A stretch of 64,000 nt of DNA, from assembly GCA_003991915.1 (NCBI GenBank), contig RQTK01000203.1, positions 574,336 through 638,335 on the forward strand, given 5' to 3'. The notes below the pieces were generated by a model, which did not search any database, was not told the DNA's origin, and was given only the letters and a program-made list of their open reading frames with translations. A program made the translations under genes and the position numbers. Position 1 is the first letter of the stretch. The number at the start of each line of letters is the position of its first letter. Source of the DNA: Elysia chlorotica (Eukaryota > Mollusca > Gastropoda > Plakobranchidae). Positions 24,651 through 38,500 of this stretch are shown in pieces.

Positions 24651-25744
24651 TAAGAGTATATTGTGATACAATAAACACTCATTAGCTTCAGTAAATTCAT
24701 GGATGATTGTGTGCGTTGTGAAGTAAGACACACCTTAATGGCCAGACAAAAATTTAAAAAAATACCAATGTGTACCAATGCGTATGTGTGCACAGTGCGT
24801 GGAACTAACAGTTGCAATTGTACCCCATTTCCATTTCCTCCATGGGGTTATGAGGTGGCTCAAAAATAGAGCGCGGGTCTTACATTCGGGCGGTCCCAGA
24901 CAAGATCCTCGAGCGGGCCACCAATGTGTCATACTGGTGGAGTCGGTGTCATTTACAATTTGACAGACTGAGACAGAAGTCCTGTTTCTATGTATTAGCA
25001 CGTAGTATAATCAGACGTTAGTGTTAAGAAACTTGCGCCTAGTTGTTCACCACACCAACAAACTAACCAACAACAGGATTCACAAAAATTACAAAGCTAT
25101 CCATTTCATACAGCCATCTAGTTCTGCACAGGGTATTCCTAGTTGAGAACAGCAGCTTTCAGCCTGTAGGCCTACATCATTGTACTCCCCAAGCAGAACT
25201 GCAGAAGTGCGATGTCACAAAAATTGAAATTATCATTAGAATCAATGCATGCACTCTCTTACGGGTGAAATCTTTCTTGTATGTATGGTATTGGTTGTTT
25301 CGATGTTGTTGTTTTTTAAATATTCAGTTCTATAACTGTGTTATCACATTTTTAAAGGCACAGTAAGTAGGCCTTGTTATGCACAATAAGTGCATTATGC
25401 AGTTTAGAAAAACAATTTTAGATTGCGTAACATACAAAAAAAGAAACGTAAAAAAGTTGCTGTTATACACGTTCAATCTAAAAAACCAAAGATTTAGTAA
25501 ATCAACACACATTTCAGAACGAAAATAAATGTCATAAACGTTAAATTGCGTTAGTTAGAAAACCAATCATTTTTCTTTATAAAACATTCAAAAACAAAAC
25601 AACCGATAATTAGCCATCATGCACGTTTAAATAGCACCCGGCAGACTAGAAAAACATTATCAAAATAATTTAATCACATTTTGTCTCTATAAAAAAAAGT
25701 ACGGGTCTTAGTGAGATAAATGTCTAATTTCTATAAAAACTACC
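24651..25744. other. No gene seen; includes a GC-richer patch
   Basis: The patch at about 24770-24975 has CpG and higher GC than its surroundings but I recognise neither a protein nor a known repeat in it. Confidence 0.4.
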
Positions 25745-25835
25745 AGGATGTTTCATTCCATTTCAGCAGGAGGTCGGATTTAGAACATCCTACTCATTCA
25801 GTCCTTACTGACTGAGTTATCTGGTACCCCGTGGA
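25745..25835 (-). mobile_element. tRNA-like SINE head
   Basis: On the minus strand: ATAACTCAGTCAGTAAGGAC resembles a Pol III A box region and TTCTAAATCCGACC a B box. No complete cloverleaf. Probably the 5' end of a tRNA-derived SINE. Confidence 0.45.
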
Positions 25836-26110
25836 GAACCTGCGGAATAAGTTTTATACTTGTTTTTTTAAGGATCTCGACATGATCAAAAACATTTTGA
25901 AGCGGGAGTGCTTTAAATCAACAATCATTATTCGCGTGTTATGTTAGATTTCCTTAGTTTGGTTTCTATTCATGCTAAGACCTAGCTTCTGGAATAAAAT
26001 ATTGAAAACATGAAAGAAGATAGCCAACGACAATACCAGGCGTTCTATTTCTGGGTAGTAATGACAAAAAAGCTCGATTGGAAATCAGTTAAGATCTCAA
26101 AAGTATCTCT

Positions 26111-26243
26111 GCCCTGTAGTATTATGCAGCACATAAAATTGTCAAACGTCAGTCTTGAGGCTCGTCCACAATCATAGCCTGTCTCGTATTATGCAGCACA
26201 TAAAATTGTCAGACGTCAGTTCTTGTGGCTCGTCCACAATAAT
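26111..26243 (+). mobile_element. SINE 3' bodies, two truncated units in tandem (copy 3)
   Basis: Two successive units, each with ATTATGCAGCACATAAAATT, GTCARACGTCAGT and GGCTCGTCCACAAT. They match the SINE family at 1593 but lack the GTTGGACGTTAA tail. Confidence 0.75.
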
Positions 26244-27430
26244 ATTGGTTGTCGATTAATCACTTTTATTCGAGTAAACTTGGAAAGGCATCTTGGATAT
26301 TAAGCATTTCAACAGCTATCGTGGTGATGTATTATTATCGTCAAAATCTATTAAAATAAATCTAATAATTAATTAACAACATTTCAAGTTAATATTCTTT
26401 AACTTGTGTGTGCAGTTTTGCACAACAAGTGGGATAAAAGAAACTGCTTTTCCAAGTTGTTATGTTTTTCGGTTGATTGATTGTTTATTTTGACCCTCTT
26501 TACCGGGTATTTTGTCCGCACACCAGCGGACTTTTCAAAACGTGCTGTGCTCGCACCATTTAAAGTCAGTTGTGAAAGCGCGTGCAGGTTGCTAAAAATG
26601 TAGCTCACATTATTCTTACAAAATAATATTTTCTAACGAGTGAATGGATGAAGTTCTCCGATGGAAAACCATTGACTTTCAAATGGCTGCTCCTCTGTGG
26701 TAACATTATATTTTATAACTTTGAAATTTAAAAATAGTTTATCTTTTATAAAAGCATAAAACAATCAAAGCTGCGAGATGTAACTCTGATTGGTGTGCTA
26801 GATCAGGCGGCGTCGTGTGCAACGGGCAAAATGTGAGGGTCAATTGTAAAACGTACACATTAGGCATACAGATAAAGATCTAGAATGGCTCAATGTGATT
26901 CTTCGAGGAAAAGAGCTAGAAATATAAAAATGCAATTTCATCATTATTATTGGAACGCTATGAATCAGCTTGCAAGCTACTTGTATGTTATTGTTCAGAT
27001 TTCGAATTAGACATGCATCTTTTTGTCAAGCTTGCAGAGATATCGATTCGATTCAAGACTCGCTTTCTGGTGTTTTTATAGTTATCATTTTAAATTTGTA
27101 GAAGTGATGCCGATATAGGTTTATTCAGATTTTACATTAACGCTGAAAAAGAAAACTTTATATAGTGAATGGAGTTATTTCATTGACATGTATGTCAAAC
27201 GTTATTTAGTAATAGATTTTGCTCTGAGTTCAAAATATCACAAAGCGATACAATTGGGAAAAAAGTGTAAACAAAGAGTAAACAATAAGTTTACTTTTCT
27301 TACCAAAATATCTGCCAGCATGTGAACCGAGTCTGCATGAAATCAAACATGCTAACAATATTTTGTTGTGTGTTTGTTGTTGTTTTTTAAAGTTTAATTC
27401 AAGCAGATATACCGAAGGAGAATGAGGAAG
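26244..27430. other. No gene seen
   Basis: AT-rich with no recognisable exon on either strand. Confidence 0.5.
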
Positions 27431-27436
27431 AGAGTG

Positions 27437-27565
27437 AGAAGAAGAAGAAGAAGAAGAAGAAGAAGAAGAAGAAGAAGAAGAAGAAGAAGAAGAAGAAGAA
27501 GAAGAAGAAGAAGAAAGAAGAAGAAGAAGAAGAAGAAGAAGAAGAAGAAGAAGAAGAAGAAGAAG
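27437..27565. repeat. (GAA)n microsatellite
   Basis: About 128 bp of GAA with one slip near 27515, followed by G-rich purine sequence to about 27610. Purine-only on the plus strand for more than 150 bases. Confidence 0.97.
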
Positions 27566-27930
27566 GGGGAGGAAAAGGAGAAGGGGAAGGAAAAGAGGGT
27601 TGGGTGGGTAGGGAGGACACGTAGTCAACTACAGAGAAAATAAATTGTGGTTGGGGAGAGTCGGCTTTATTGTCATTTTTTTCTTCATTCGAAGTAATTC
27701 AATTTAGCGTTGGCATGAAAAGAAAACCTGCCCAATTTATGCTCACACTAATAAAAAATTTAAAAAGCTAAAATTTACACATTAAATTCCATTGTTTTTT
27801 TCTGGGGGAAAAAGCAAGTGTACACTGTATACATTGGTCGAAAATTGCTCTACCTTGTAGGCTTAGGCCTATATGATCGTGCCATTCGGTGTTTTTTGTT
27901 GTTGTTTTTTTTTTTGTCTATTTAAGTCAA

Positions 27931-28020
27931 CAATGGTGAGTGGTTAATCACACTGTCTTCGCCTTGGCAAGGTGAATGGGTGCCGAGTAGAAGGTGCGGG
28001 TTCGAGCCCCATCCATGTCA
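27931..28020 (+). mobile_element. tRNA-like SINE head fragment
   Basis: GTGAGTGGTTAATCACACTG resembles an A box region and GGGTTCGAGCCCC a B box; the arms do not fold into a full tRNA. Confidence 0.45.
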
Positions 28021-28102
28021 TCAGTCTAAAATGTGTCTTTGTCTACTTGTCTTGTCTGTTTGTCTCAAGCTAGACCTAGGTTTGTGGCTGTCCCGTCTAA
28101 GC

Positions 28103-28290
<188 letters not shown>

Positions 28291-28706
28291 CGGTGACGTG
28301 GTTGAAAATTTTGAAATTTGGTCCGCTGCGTTTGGTGCCATTTTTCCTACTACCATAATATGACAGAAATACATCCATCGCCATGTGAACTGTAATTTAG
28401 CTCAGAGGTTGATGTACTTTTATTCTGTATAAATTTGAGTCAGATCCAGAAGATCTTTGAGGAAAGGGGGGAGGGGTTGCCGGGTGTTTTGCACTACTTT
28501 TGGGATATTCCTCATACTTTTTTCCGATTGTCCGACAATTATTGGGGTGTTATGTATTTTAAGTGGCCAAAGAGTTCAAGACATATCCAATTGATTATTA
28601 ACACACATTTTGTTATTGAAATCTTCCCCGACACTTCTATTTGTATCACAAAAAATGGAAAATAATGGGTTTTACAATATTCCCCAGCATCAACAGTGAT
28701 TAAGCT

Positions 28707-30860
28707 ATGTTTTGTACCGAGGACGACGATGCCTCGCCTAAAACGCCTATCGTCCGCCCCAACGATGTACTAGATATCGAAGTGTCTCCAGCGGGTCGGC
28801 ATCCTCTACCTATGCAGTCATCCAATCGAGAGCAGAAAACGCCAGGAACTGATTTTGCTCCTGCAAGGCCTCTCGTCTCGACAACAAAACAAAAAGTGAA
28901 GAAGTCCACCAAGAGTAATACTTTAAGCTACCCTGTAGGTAAACCTCAAGCTAGTTCCATGAAGAGAGGAGACCCGTTTCTGCCATCTGTCTTCTCTGAC
29001 GAGAATCCCATTGCTGACTTTACAGTCAAGAAGAATTCTCGCAAAAAGCCATCGGATTGTAAATGCAAAGGTTTTGGGTATAACCTCAGTCCTAGCGCCA
29101 TGCTTCCAGAGGAGATGCGCCAGCAATGGGGAGTGGGTGTTTTTGGAAAACACATAGCAGTGCGACCGTCGTCTGGTCCAAGTGCCAGTGGGTTACATAG
29201 TTCTCATTCGGGATCAATGCCTTGCGATGATGCAGAATATTCTAGGTGTTCTTTGAAAAGGGTGCCATCGACTTGTTATAATAGTAATTTCAGCAATGCC
29301 AATACCACCAAAAGCGTTAATAGCAACGGCAGCAGCAACAACAACAATAACAACAACAACAACAACAACAACATTAGTTGCAACAGCAACAATAACAGCA
29401 ATTTTAACAAGGAAAGTAGAATTTTCTGTCCATTTCGGTGTATGAGATGCATGCAGGACCTGTGTGTATGTGCCGAAATGGCACAAGTTCGCAATAGCTT
29501 CAGAATGCCTGATTGCAATGAAAAGAGAAAGCAAAAGATAGCTTCCAAGGGTACGAATTCCAAAGGAAAGGACACTAAGGTAAGCCCCTGTGGGGTGATT
29601 GGTAGCGCATTTAGCAGCGCCCCAATGAAAAGGTCAGCATGCTTCAATTCGAAGGAGCATAGTAACATAATAAGTACTAGCAATTTTCCCAGGAATAATC
29701 CAAGCCCAGTTCATTTGCCATATCCTAGCTTTTTGTATAGCTCTGACCCAACAGGTATAGCTCCAAGTCAACATTTAGTAAAATCTGCTCCAGCGAGCAA
29801 AGGCTATCCTTCTGTAAGTGAATCGATCATGATCAGTAAAAGTAACGGCTTTATGAACAATGATCATCTCAATATCTCACGATCTAGTATGGGACCGTCA
29901 ATGCCTCGTAGAGTGGTTGCTAATATTTCACCAGCATCTATCATATCCACAGGAAGTTTAGACGCTACGGTACAGCACAATTTTCATTTGCCAAAGAAAC
30001 CCCTTGCTTCTCGTGCCTTGGCGCCTACCCGCAGAATATTCTCTCAAGACTGTGCTTGTGACAGCTGTAGACGTCAGTCGAATTTGATGTCTACAATGGA
30101 AGCCCTGGGTTTGTCGAACTCAGAATCAAATCAAGCTGTACCACCATTTTTGCTAACAAGACCTCAGAGGTTCCAGTATTCTCGGACACAGTCATTTCCC
30201 ATCCAAAGCAGGTACAGCCCATATAGAATCCCATCTTTCTCTTACAAATCAACACTGCAAGATGTGTACGGATCTCCAGAGAGTTATGAACGGTCAAACT
30301 CCCCTTTTTATGACTATGGTGAATCCTCGTCCCTAGCAAGCACAACCTTACCAATGGGTCATGATATAAGCGGACCGGATCCATCAACTGTATACCTGGA
30401 CGTTGCCAGCTCGTCCGTGTCACCATCGAGCATGAATAGCGGATCGTGGGTTGTTGAGGACATCACTGATCTCTCTGTCCAGGAGACAGTGGAGTTTTTC
30501 GTCAACATGAAGCCACCAATCATGATGTCTGTTCCATCCCCTCAGTCGGACACCAGTTCTGAGGTGTTTTCACCGTCACCAGGGGAACAAAGGTGTTCAT
30601 CACCATGCCTCGCATCCGGTTCAAGTTCATGCTTCTGCGGCGGATCTAGTGGCACGAGTAATTGGGGAAGCCAACAACCTCAAGAGAGAAGTTACGGCAC
30701 AGACAATCTTACGGGTGTGAGAGAACCATGTCACGGTAGGGTTCCCTCTAGTGAGAGCAGCAACAGCTCCTACCCATCCAGCTCCATGCTGTACTCGTCT
30801 CTCGTATCGGACCTGGAGGATGAACTTCGCTGTGCAATAGAAAATATTCCTTCTGCTTGA
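28707..30860 (+). CDS. Unrecognised 717-residue Ser/Asn-rich protein, single coding exon
   Basis: A 2.15-kb open frame in AT-rich DNA, far longer than chance. An acceptor (TATTCCCCAG, AG at 28687-28688) sits 18 bp before the Met, so a 5' UTR intron is likely. The protein is low-complexity and probably disordered: Lys/Ser-rich near 60-75, an Asn run at about 211-222 encoded by AAC/AAT, and Ser-rich tracts throughout the second half. Cys clusters occur at about 239-256 (CPFRCMRCMQDLCVC), 449-454 (CACDSC) and 631-650. More ordered-looking segments are PSAMLPEEMRQQWGVGVFGK (about 129-148), DLSVQETVEFFV near 594, and the C-terminus SDLEDELRCAIENI. No signal peptide or membrane span. I cannot name a family; the Cys pairs might bind zinc, which is a guess. 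AATAAA at 31080-31085 may end the transcript. It converges on the band 4.1 gene. Confidence 0.75.
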   Translation: MFCTEDDDASPKTPIVRPNDVLDIEVSPAGRHPLPMQSSNREQKTPGTDFAPARPLVSTTKQKVKKSTKSNTLSYPVGKPQASSMKRGDPFLPSVFSDENPIADFTVKKNSRKKPSDCKCKGFGYNLSPSAMLPEEMRQQWGVGVFGKHIAVRPSSGPSASGLHSSHSGSMPCDDAEYSRCSLKRVPSTCYNSNFSNANTTKSVNSNGSSNNNNNNNNNNNNISCNSNNNSNFNKESRIFCPFRCMRCMQDLCVCAEMAQVRNSFRMPDCNEKRKQKIASKGTNSKGKDTKVSPCGVIGSAFSSAPMKRSACFNSKEHSNIISTSNFPRNNPSPVHLPYPSFLYSSDPTGIAPSQHLVKSAPASKGYPSVSESIMISKSNGFMNNDHLNISRSSMGPSMPRRVVANISPASIISTGSLDATVQHNFHLPKKPLASRALAPTRRIFSQDCACDSCRRQSNLMSTMEALGLSNSESNQAVPPFLLTRPQRFQYSRTQSFPIQSRYSPYRIPSFSYKSTLQDVYGSPESYERSNSPFYDYGESSSLASTTLPMGHDISGPDPSTVYLDVASSSVSPSSMNSGSWVVEDITDLSVQETVEFFVNMKPPIMMSVPSPQSDTSSEVFSPSPGEQRCSSPCLASGSSSCFCGGSSGTSNWGSQQPQERSYGTDNLTGVREPCHGRVPSSESSNSSYPSSSMLYSSLVSDLEDELRCAIENIPSA

Positions 30861-33800
30861 AAACTCAGGTTTTGGTGTATCCCATTTGCTTTGTAAAGAA
30901 GATCGCAATACCCTAGATTTTGAGATTTCATTTGCTTGAATTTAAATTTGAAAGATAGAATATTATTATGCTACATGTACCTCGTTATTGTTTATGATAA
31001 GTGAACACAAAATGTTTACAATTTTTTTTTATATTTAGCGCCTTTTCCCCACTGATTGCATTGAATTTGATTTATTTCTAATAAAAAAGATACTTTGTTT
31101 CATCTAATTTGACATGTAAAGGAGATCACAATATAACTGCCTTTGAGATTTATCAATGGAGAAGGCATCTAATTTTAAACTCTGAGGTGTAGAATGTTAC
31201 TGTTCATGATAAATGATAAGAAATATGACTCCATAATATTGTTCTTTATTTAAAACTGTGTATCATTGTTTTCCTCTAATCGCATTGATTTTTATTGATT
31301 GATTTTCCTTGCCAGTAATCGAATAACACGTTAAAAATGTTTTCTTTGTAAAGATGTAATTTTAAAAAGGACATGTATAATCATTGCTATTACGCCTACT
31401 GGTCTAATGTTATGAAACTGCTAGTTAAAAAAATGTTATTCTAAGCTTTTCATGGTTTTCTTTTAAAAGCTGAAAGAAACGTCATTTGTATAGCTTCGTT
31501 ACAATAATGCTCCGCTCAGATATTTCATAAGACATGAATCAACTTTTTGACCCTTTCAAATAATTATGCAGTTTTCATTTTGGAAAAGAAAAGAGAAAGC
31601 TTAAAAACAGATACGCCATTAAATAACATTCACAAATAAAATTCATAAAATTACGCTTTTTGTCTGATACACATGATTGTGATTACATCAATCGATAAAA
31701 AGAGACTATGTAGGAATATGAGAGGCGATTTCTATATCATTTACAAAGCATTCTTGTCTCCAACTTTTAGGGGCTTAATTATTTAAACTGGATGATTTCA
31801 ACATTGATATTTTTAAGGCTGGTCCGGTTCTAAAAATTGCTTTCCACTCAAGTTATTTAAACCTTACATCCTTACATTACTGGTATTTTTTTAATGTCGA
31901 TCTGAGGTTTATGACCTAATTTACTTTTTAAAACTTCATGCAGTCTTTCAACCATTACTATTAATTGTAAAAAATATCATATTAGACGCTTAAACAGTAA
32001 AAGAAAGGAAAAGCTTTTACATTTTCCCAAATGTTTGGGATCAGTCTTTCATATTTCTATGTGCTAATCATGTAACAGTCCATGCTTGTATTTGTTATTT
32101 TGTGAAAAAAGTGTTTTTTAAATGTAGCATGATTGTTGAAACACTTAGAATAGGAAATAATGCCATTGACGAATTACAAAATGATCAAATAAATTTGTAT
32201 CTCCTTTGAAACATTTCCTTTGTGTACATTTGCCTCAATGTAAATGTTTTAATTTTTTTTTAAACTTGGTTTATCGTTCGATTTTAATAACTGGGTTTCT
32301 CCCATTTACAAGTCTGGCTTTGAAGGTTTTTTTGGGGAGATGCCAACCGGATCATTATTTCTTTTTACGAACGTCATTGCATAAAGAAGTATAGCATTTT
32401 TTTTTTTCAAAACATAACCACTTCAAACATTTACATGGTCTGTAAACTTTTTTCTTACACTACATTCCAGATTCAAGTTCAGACACTAAACAAAGCAATA
32501 GGCACGACTAACCCGGCTAAAGCAACCAAATACACAAATGAAAAACCTATGAAGCTCATAGCTTGACTGAAACTACAATAAAAAGGGTATAAATAAAAAA
32601 AAACATGTACAAACCAATAAAGAAAAAGACTATGTTAATAATGGAGAATTTTATTTTCTCTGGAATGTAGACGACAATAATGGCCATATAAAACAAAAAT
32701 TTAATGATACTCTGTAGATTGTACACACATGCATTAAGTAAGTTTATACAAATAAAAAAAAGATTGATACCATTTTAGAATTTGTAAACTCAAAATATAT
32801 GGCTGTATGTTGAACATTACATGTATGGTCATTTAGTTTATATTCGTTTTAAGACATTACAGAGTACAATTTGTAATATTCAGTTTGCAAAGTTCAAAAG
32901 TGTTTCCGAAAATTCAAAAAGAATTTGGATTTATTGGGATAATCGAAATATACTTTGATTTTTATGGTAAAAAAAATGTTTTTGAACTTGTGCAAAATGA
33001 GAGTTTACACATCATATGGCAAGTGAAAGATATGATAATAAAATACCAAGTTTACATCTCTATATTATTCGCAAACGATATTATTACTTTTGGACCATTA
33101 AATTAAAACGAAAGTAAAACCTTTGATATAAAACTAAGGTAAGGTGGTTATGATTTATAATATCAAATAAAAAATTTACATAAAGTTGAAACAGTTTCAT
33201 GAACAGTATCCATAACTTAACCAACTGTGCTGATACATAAAAAGAAGGGTAAAATGATGCTGTACATAAAATAGATTGTGATAGTGAAAGATGAAAAATT
33301 AAACCTAAAATATAATTATTACAAAAAATCAACATCTTTTAAGATTGTAGATATTTAAACAAGAAAAAAAAAGAAAAAAAAACACAGTAAAACAAGAAAA
33401 CAAAATTGCTTTAAAAGACAAAATAACTAACTTTTCTATGGATTCTTAACTCACAAACTTGGAACATTTTTTTCCTCATCAGGAGAGACACAGAATTTAA
33501 AGTGTTTTGGATTTGTCCAACAAACATAAAACTTTATTGAAACTATTTTTTGTTGTTGTTAGTTATATTGCTATATACAGCTAATCTCGAAAACAGGAAT
33601 AAATCCTGTTTAACACAATTGAGCCCCAGAAATGTTCAGTTATAGATGTAATGGAAGGTACGGTTAAAGATCTATTGGAATATTACGTTATGTAGGTAAA
33701 CAATCATGCACGTTCAATTAAAATAAAATGTCATGTTGGAACAGTAAACGCATGTTAAACATTGGAAGGCCTCAGTTGCAGTTTTTCCCGGCATGATATT

Positions 33801-35584
33801 ATGATTAAAATGGTATGTATGCTGTTTTTCTTATATCTGTCCTCATGAATTAAAAAGAAAGTTAATTTTGATGAGTGCAACAAAAACCTAAGTTTGAAAA
33901 TCAAATAATAGACAAGTTATTCATGCTTGCCTATATTACGGCCTTCAAACATTTCCTATTCTCAAATGCCACTCTTTTCCGAAATTACGAAAGGAAAAAG
34001 TAAAGAGAGTAAGATCATGAGAGAAAGCAATAACCAAAAGATGGCCAGACACTTACACCTTTGTCCTTAATATCTGTAAGAATAAAATTTGAATGACATC
34101 AATACATATCACTTCTATCTTACTAACATTCTCATCATCAACAATTTCTCCACTGTTTTGTTACATCATGTACCTTGTAGAACATGAGAGTCTATTAACT
34201 TCATTTTTCAAAGGATTTACAAAGGTTGCTTGATTAAGACGTAACGCTTATAATAGTTATATACATAAAGTAAACAGGGATTTTCTCTTGATTAATCTGA
34301 AAAGCCATTGTAAAAAATGATGAAGAAGCAGAAAACAAAACTAAAATAGAAATTTGTAAAACCCACATCATTATACAACTGGTAGCCTATTTGGAAAATA
34401 AAAGTTCTTGCACCAACATTTCTTTGAAATCTATAAAATAATTAAAATGTTGGCCCTAAATGAAACAATATTGTTATGGCAATGAATGATCATTGTGGAA
34501 CTTGGGCAAACTACTTTTGTTACCATGCTTAATATGCATTCAGAAACTATACATTACATAATTTATTATACGATGAGCTGCCTCTATATTAACATACTCC
34601 CTAAATAAAACAAAAACAAACAAAAGAAAAACAACTAACAATCATAAAAAGGCAAAGGGACAATAACTAAGTTTTTTTAAGACAACATAATTAAAAACAA
34701 CAAACTAAAACTCTGCAATAATGTTCAAGATTAACCTGCATGTAAAAAAAAGGTAGACACAAACTGAAGAACAAAGCCAGACACACATCACCCTAAAGAA
34801 TTTAGAAAAGTCCTCAGCATCAGAAAACCAATAATAATTGTATAAAATATGCATCATAAAACCAATTGCACAACATGCCTTGGAAAACGACTCCTTTTTG
34901 GGCGTTTTTTTCAATCAAGCACAGAAATCAATGAAGAAAAAAAACATGGGGGAATACTTTACATGGTAAAAGGTCTTAGTTTAGGCCTATTTAAACATCG
35001 TCCAACATGCTTTAAGCAAACCCACAGTAAAACAGAAGTGACACATTTAGATAAAAAAACAAACAAAAAAACACAATATAGACAAGCATGGAGAGACATA
35101 ACAAAGAAAGTTCCAAGAATTATCTGAGTGGTTTCTTCATCCCCAATTACCAAAGCATATTTTACTGAGATATATTGGCTATATAATCATAGAAATCAGT
35201 TTACTATCATGCCATGGTCAGGGAAAATTGTTTTTTAAAATGGGTATCCATTTAAACAAAAAAATTAAGAACATAAAAAGGGAATGCACTTGTAAAGAAA
35301 AAATTCAACATTTAATCAAGAGAAATAAAAAATCTTTTATCCTTATATAAAGTTTAGAAGTCTTCACCGACTTTCATTGGATTTTAAATCAACTACAGGA
35401 TTTTTGTAATCAACAATCATAAAAGCTGATTAAACAACACTTAAATCAAACTTACTAAACAGTACGTTGTTTACTGCTTTTAGTCAGGAGGATAGATAGC
35501 CAAGGGAGAAAAAAACAACTTGTTAACTATGGATGGTTTACAGGAAAAATGAAATTTTAGCACTGATTCTTCTATTCCCTGTCT
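30861..35584. other. 3' UTRs of two convergent genes; no other gene seen
   Basis: AT-rich with no exon recognised. AATAAA signals on plus near 31080 and 32188 suit the 717-residue gene; a minus-strand AATAAA at about 33533-33538 suits the band 4.1 gene. Confidence 0.5.
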
Positions 35585-38500
35585 CTATAAAGTCACTTCA
35601 CGCATAGGCTCCTTTTCCTTCATTGCTTCTTTCTTCTTGGATGAATTTGAAGTTTTGCCTGGTTTTTCTGCTTTAGGGGGCTTCTCCTCTTTTGGTGGCT
35701 TTTCGGGTTTTGGAGGCTTTGGTGCTTTCTCTGGTTTGGGTGGTTTTTCAGGCTTCTGAAATAAAAAAGGAAATCATTGCATAATGAATGTATATAATAA
35801 AAAAAGGGACTATTCCATAAGTGCTGGGCCAACTGTTCCTGTATCCAATTGACTTGAAACTTTTTGTGTGCCATAGTTTTGCTCTCAACCCCTTACAACG
35901 TGGTAATTTTATAACAAAATATTTATGTACCCCACCCCACTCTCTTATTTTCCTAAAATTGCATTATTTTCTTCACATAAGCTAACCAACGATTCTCATA
36001 TAAAAATAAACAAAATAAATTTAAAAAAAAAGAGTTCCTCCATCACCATTTGTTGTCAGTAGTGAAAAAAATTTTATTTTACAAAAGAGGGCAAACTTTG
36101 ATGTGCACGATGTCATTAGAATGCTTTACTAATTGCAAAATCACAATGTGGTCACTTCCAAAAACTTGATATAATGTCACTTCAATTTCATTTGAATTGT
36201 TTAGAGACATAAACAAAAAATTTCAGCACCTGGAAACAAGTGTGTTCAAGTGGAAAGGACAACTTGACTATTTCTCTGTTCTAGAATCCATGCCTGATCT
36301 AGGCATTTTAAGTTGTTTTTGTTTGTTTTAATAGAAGGACAAGAATACATAAACAAACAAAAATAAAACAAAACCTTGCCTTATATTAAATTTTTATTTT
36401 CTTATTTTCAATGTTTTAATTTTCTTAGATAATTTTTTTTTAAATTCAGATACTGATACTATTGGGTCAACAAATGATTTAAGCATAGTGAAACTTTAAA
36501 ATGCAAGATCATGTTAAGATTTCTCTGAAAACCCTAGACCTTTCAAGGGAGCTGACACCAATTTAAAGCTTCTGATATTCAGAACAATGCAAAATTATTG
36601 AAAAATGTGAAAACAACAGAAGGAAAAAAAGGTTACAATGAAACAGCTATGTGGACATTCTCTAAACATATCTGACAGTTCGAAAGATTTGGTTCATCTC
36701 TTTGCAAAAATGTTGGTGCCAGAGTGCTTCTTATCTATTGCGGGTTTCAGCACACTATAAAAACACAGATTTTAGAAAAATAAACAGACATGCACAAAAA
36801 TAAAAACGTTATAAATAAACTTAGGTTACTAGTATTTTCTCCATCTCTCATAAAATATTGAAACCTATTTTATTTTGTTAATTTTTAAGATCTTATATTT
36901 TATTAAGGAGGTGGGAAAATTAATAGCTTCTAACTAAATTTAAGGGAAAAAATGCAGTTTTCCACCAACCTTTGCCACTGGAGGTTTCTCTTTCACTGGT
37001 TTGGGAGCTACCTCTGGTTTGCGTTTCTCTTGTGCATCCTTTTGCTCTTTAGCTTGGTACGGTCCATCCTCATCCTCTTCACTGATAGAGTGACGCCTTG
37101 AATTGAGCACTTGGGCAAGAGGAGTAGGCACTGCCCCTTTGTGGGAAATTCTGTTAGGAACACGATGGTTTTCCTCTTCTATGGGAGAATCTTTGGGTAC
37201 CTCTGGAAGTCTGTCACTAAGTTCTCCATCTGACAAGTCTTCATCTTTCCTTACTGAAGATGAAAGCAATAGTAAATAGGAAAATGGTAAAATAGTAAAT
37301 TGGACTTCATATTACTTTAGGCTTTGTTGAGAAATCATTGAAATGATATGGGTAGTTTCTAAGCACTATTTTCTACCATAGCATTATAAGGGCTGTTGTT
37401 ACAGATAATGAACAATTATAAGAAAGGACAAAAATTACCATTGTGTTTAATGACACGAGATGATGATAGAAATTTTGGAGATTCTTGTCTAGGGAGTGGT
37501 GATTGGAGTGGAGTACGCCCTTTGTCATCTTCGTCATATCGTGCTAAAGAAGGACCAGGAGCTTCTGCGGCTGGACTGGCTCCTGCTTCCTTGTTATGTC
37601 CAGCTCTCCAATTATCCATCACTGGCTCTATGATGTCAAGGCTCTGCTGCTCTCTGTAAGGTCCTCTGTAATTCACTGTTGAATAACATTTGGGAATGAA
37701 ATAGTCACAGTGAGTTTTGATGGTTGATAGATATATTGCAGTTTTTCAATTTTAAAAAATAAGATGGGTTTGGTTGCTGTGAAAAGAAAAGGAAAACAGC
37801 ACACACACATAAATTAAAAGAGCAAATGTTTCAAGGGTAACATATATAAATATTAGGGAGAGAAAAACATGTAATAAACCTTGTCTCTAAAATGATTACC
37901 AGTTTTCTATGAATAAAAAAAAAAAAAAAAATTTATGGTTAAGGGATCAACAACCACCAACATTATGTTCTGGTAAAAAATATCTAAAATACGCTGTTTT
38001 ATGACAACTAGCAATACAGAGTAATGTAAAGTGAATGATATGAACTCAATGAAATAACTATTGCTCGCATGTGAATCAATTATTACTTATTGCATATCAA
38101 ATGAACTCTCTTAAGAGTTTTAATATTTTTAGAACGTTGAGAGAAATAGCTTTCCTTACTTCAGTGATTTTTTCAAGATCATAGATTAACTAGTTCTCAA
38201 ATAAAAATCAACAAAACTATCTTTTAAATTGTTGATCAAATATGATTTTAAGAAAGGGAAAATTGATGATGCATGGCGCTACAGAGTAATTTCTAAAACT
38301 GACCCAAAATATTAAGTTTCACATAGACTACAGGTATTCTCACATTGTTCTCGGCTCCGTGATTTGTTGTTATTTAGAACTGAATTGAGTGACATGTGAC
38401 TATGAGCCCTTTCAAACTGTTTAGAGGGTCTATCCGCCATTGAGGCATTCAAACGAGTCTGGTAGAGGGTGCGGCCAGAAAACCGGTATTTGGAGCCAAA

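Noticed and set aside
24770..24975. GC-richer patch with opposing frames
   Set aside because: Neither frame has a recognisable motif or splice context; left as unassigned sequence.
27230..27643. Open frames of poly-Arg, poly-Ser, poly-Leu and poly-Lys
   Set aside because: Direct translations of the (GAA)n tract.
29214..29683. Minus-strand frames of 106 and 135 codons
   Set aside because: Antisense shadows of the 717-residue gene, driven by its Asn run.
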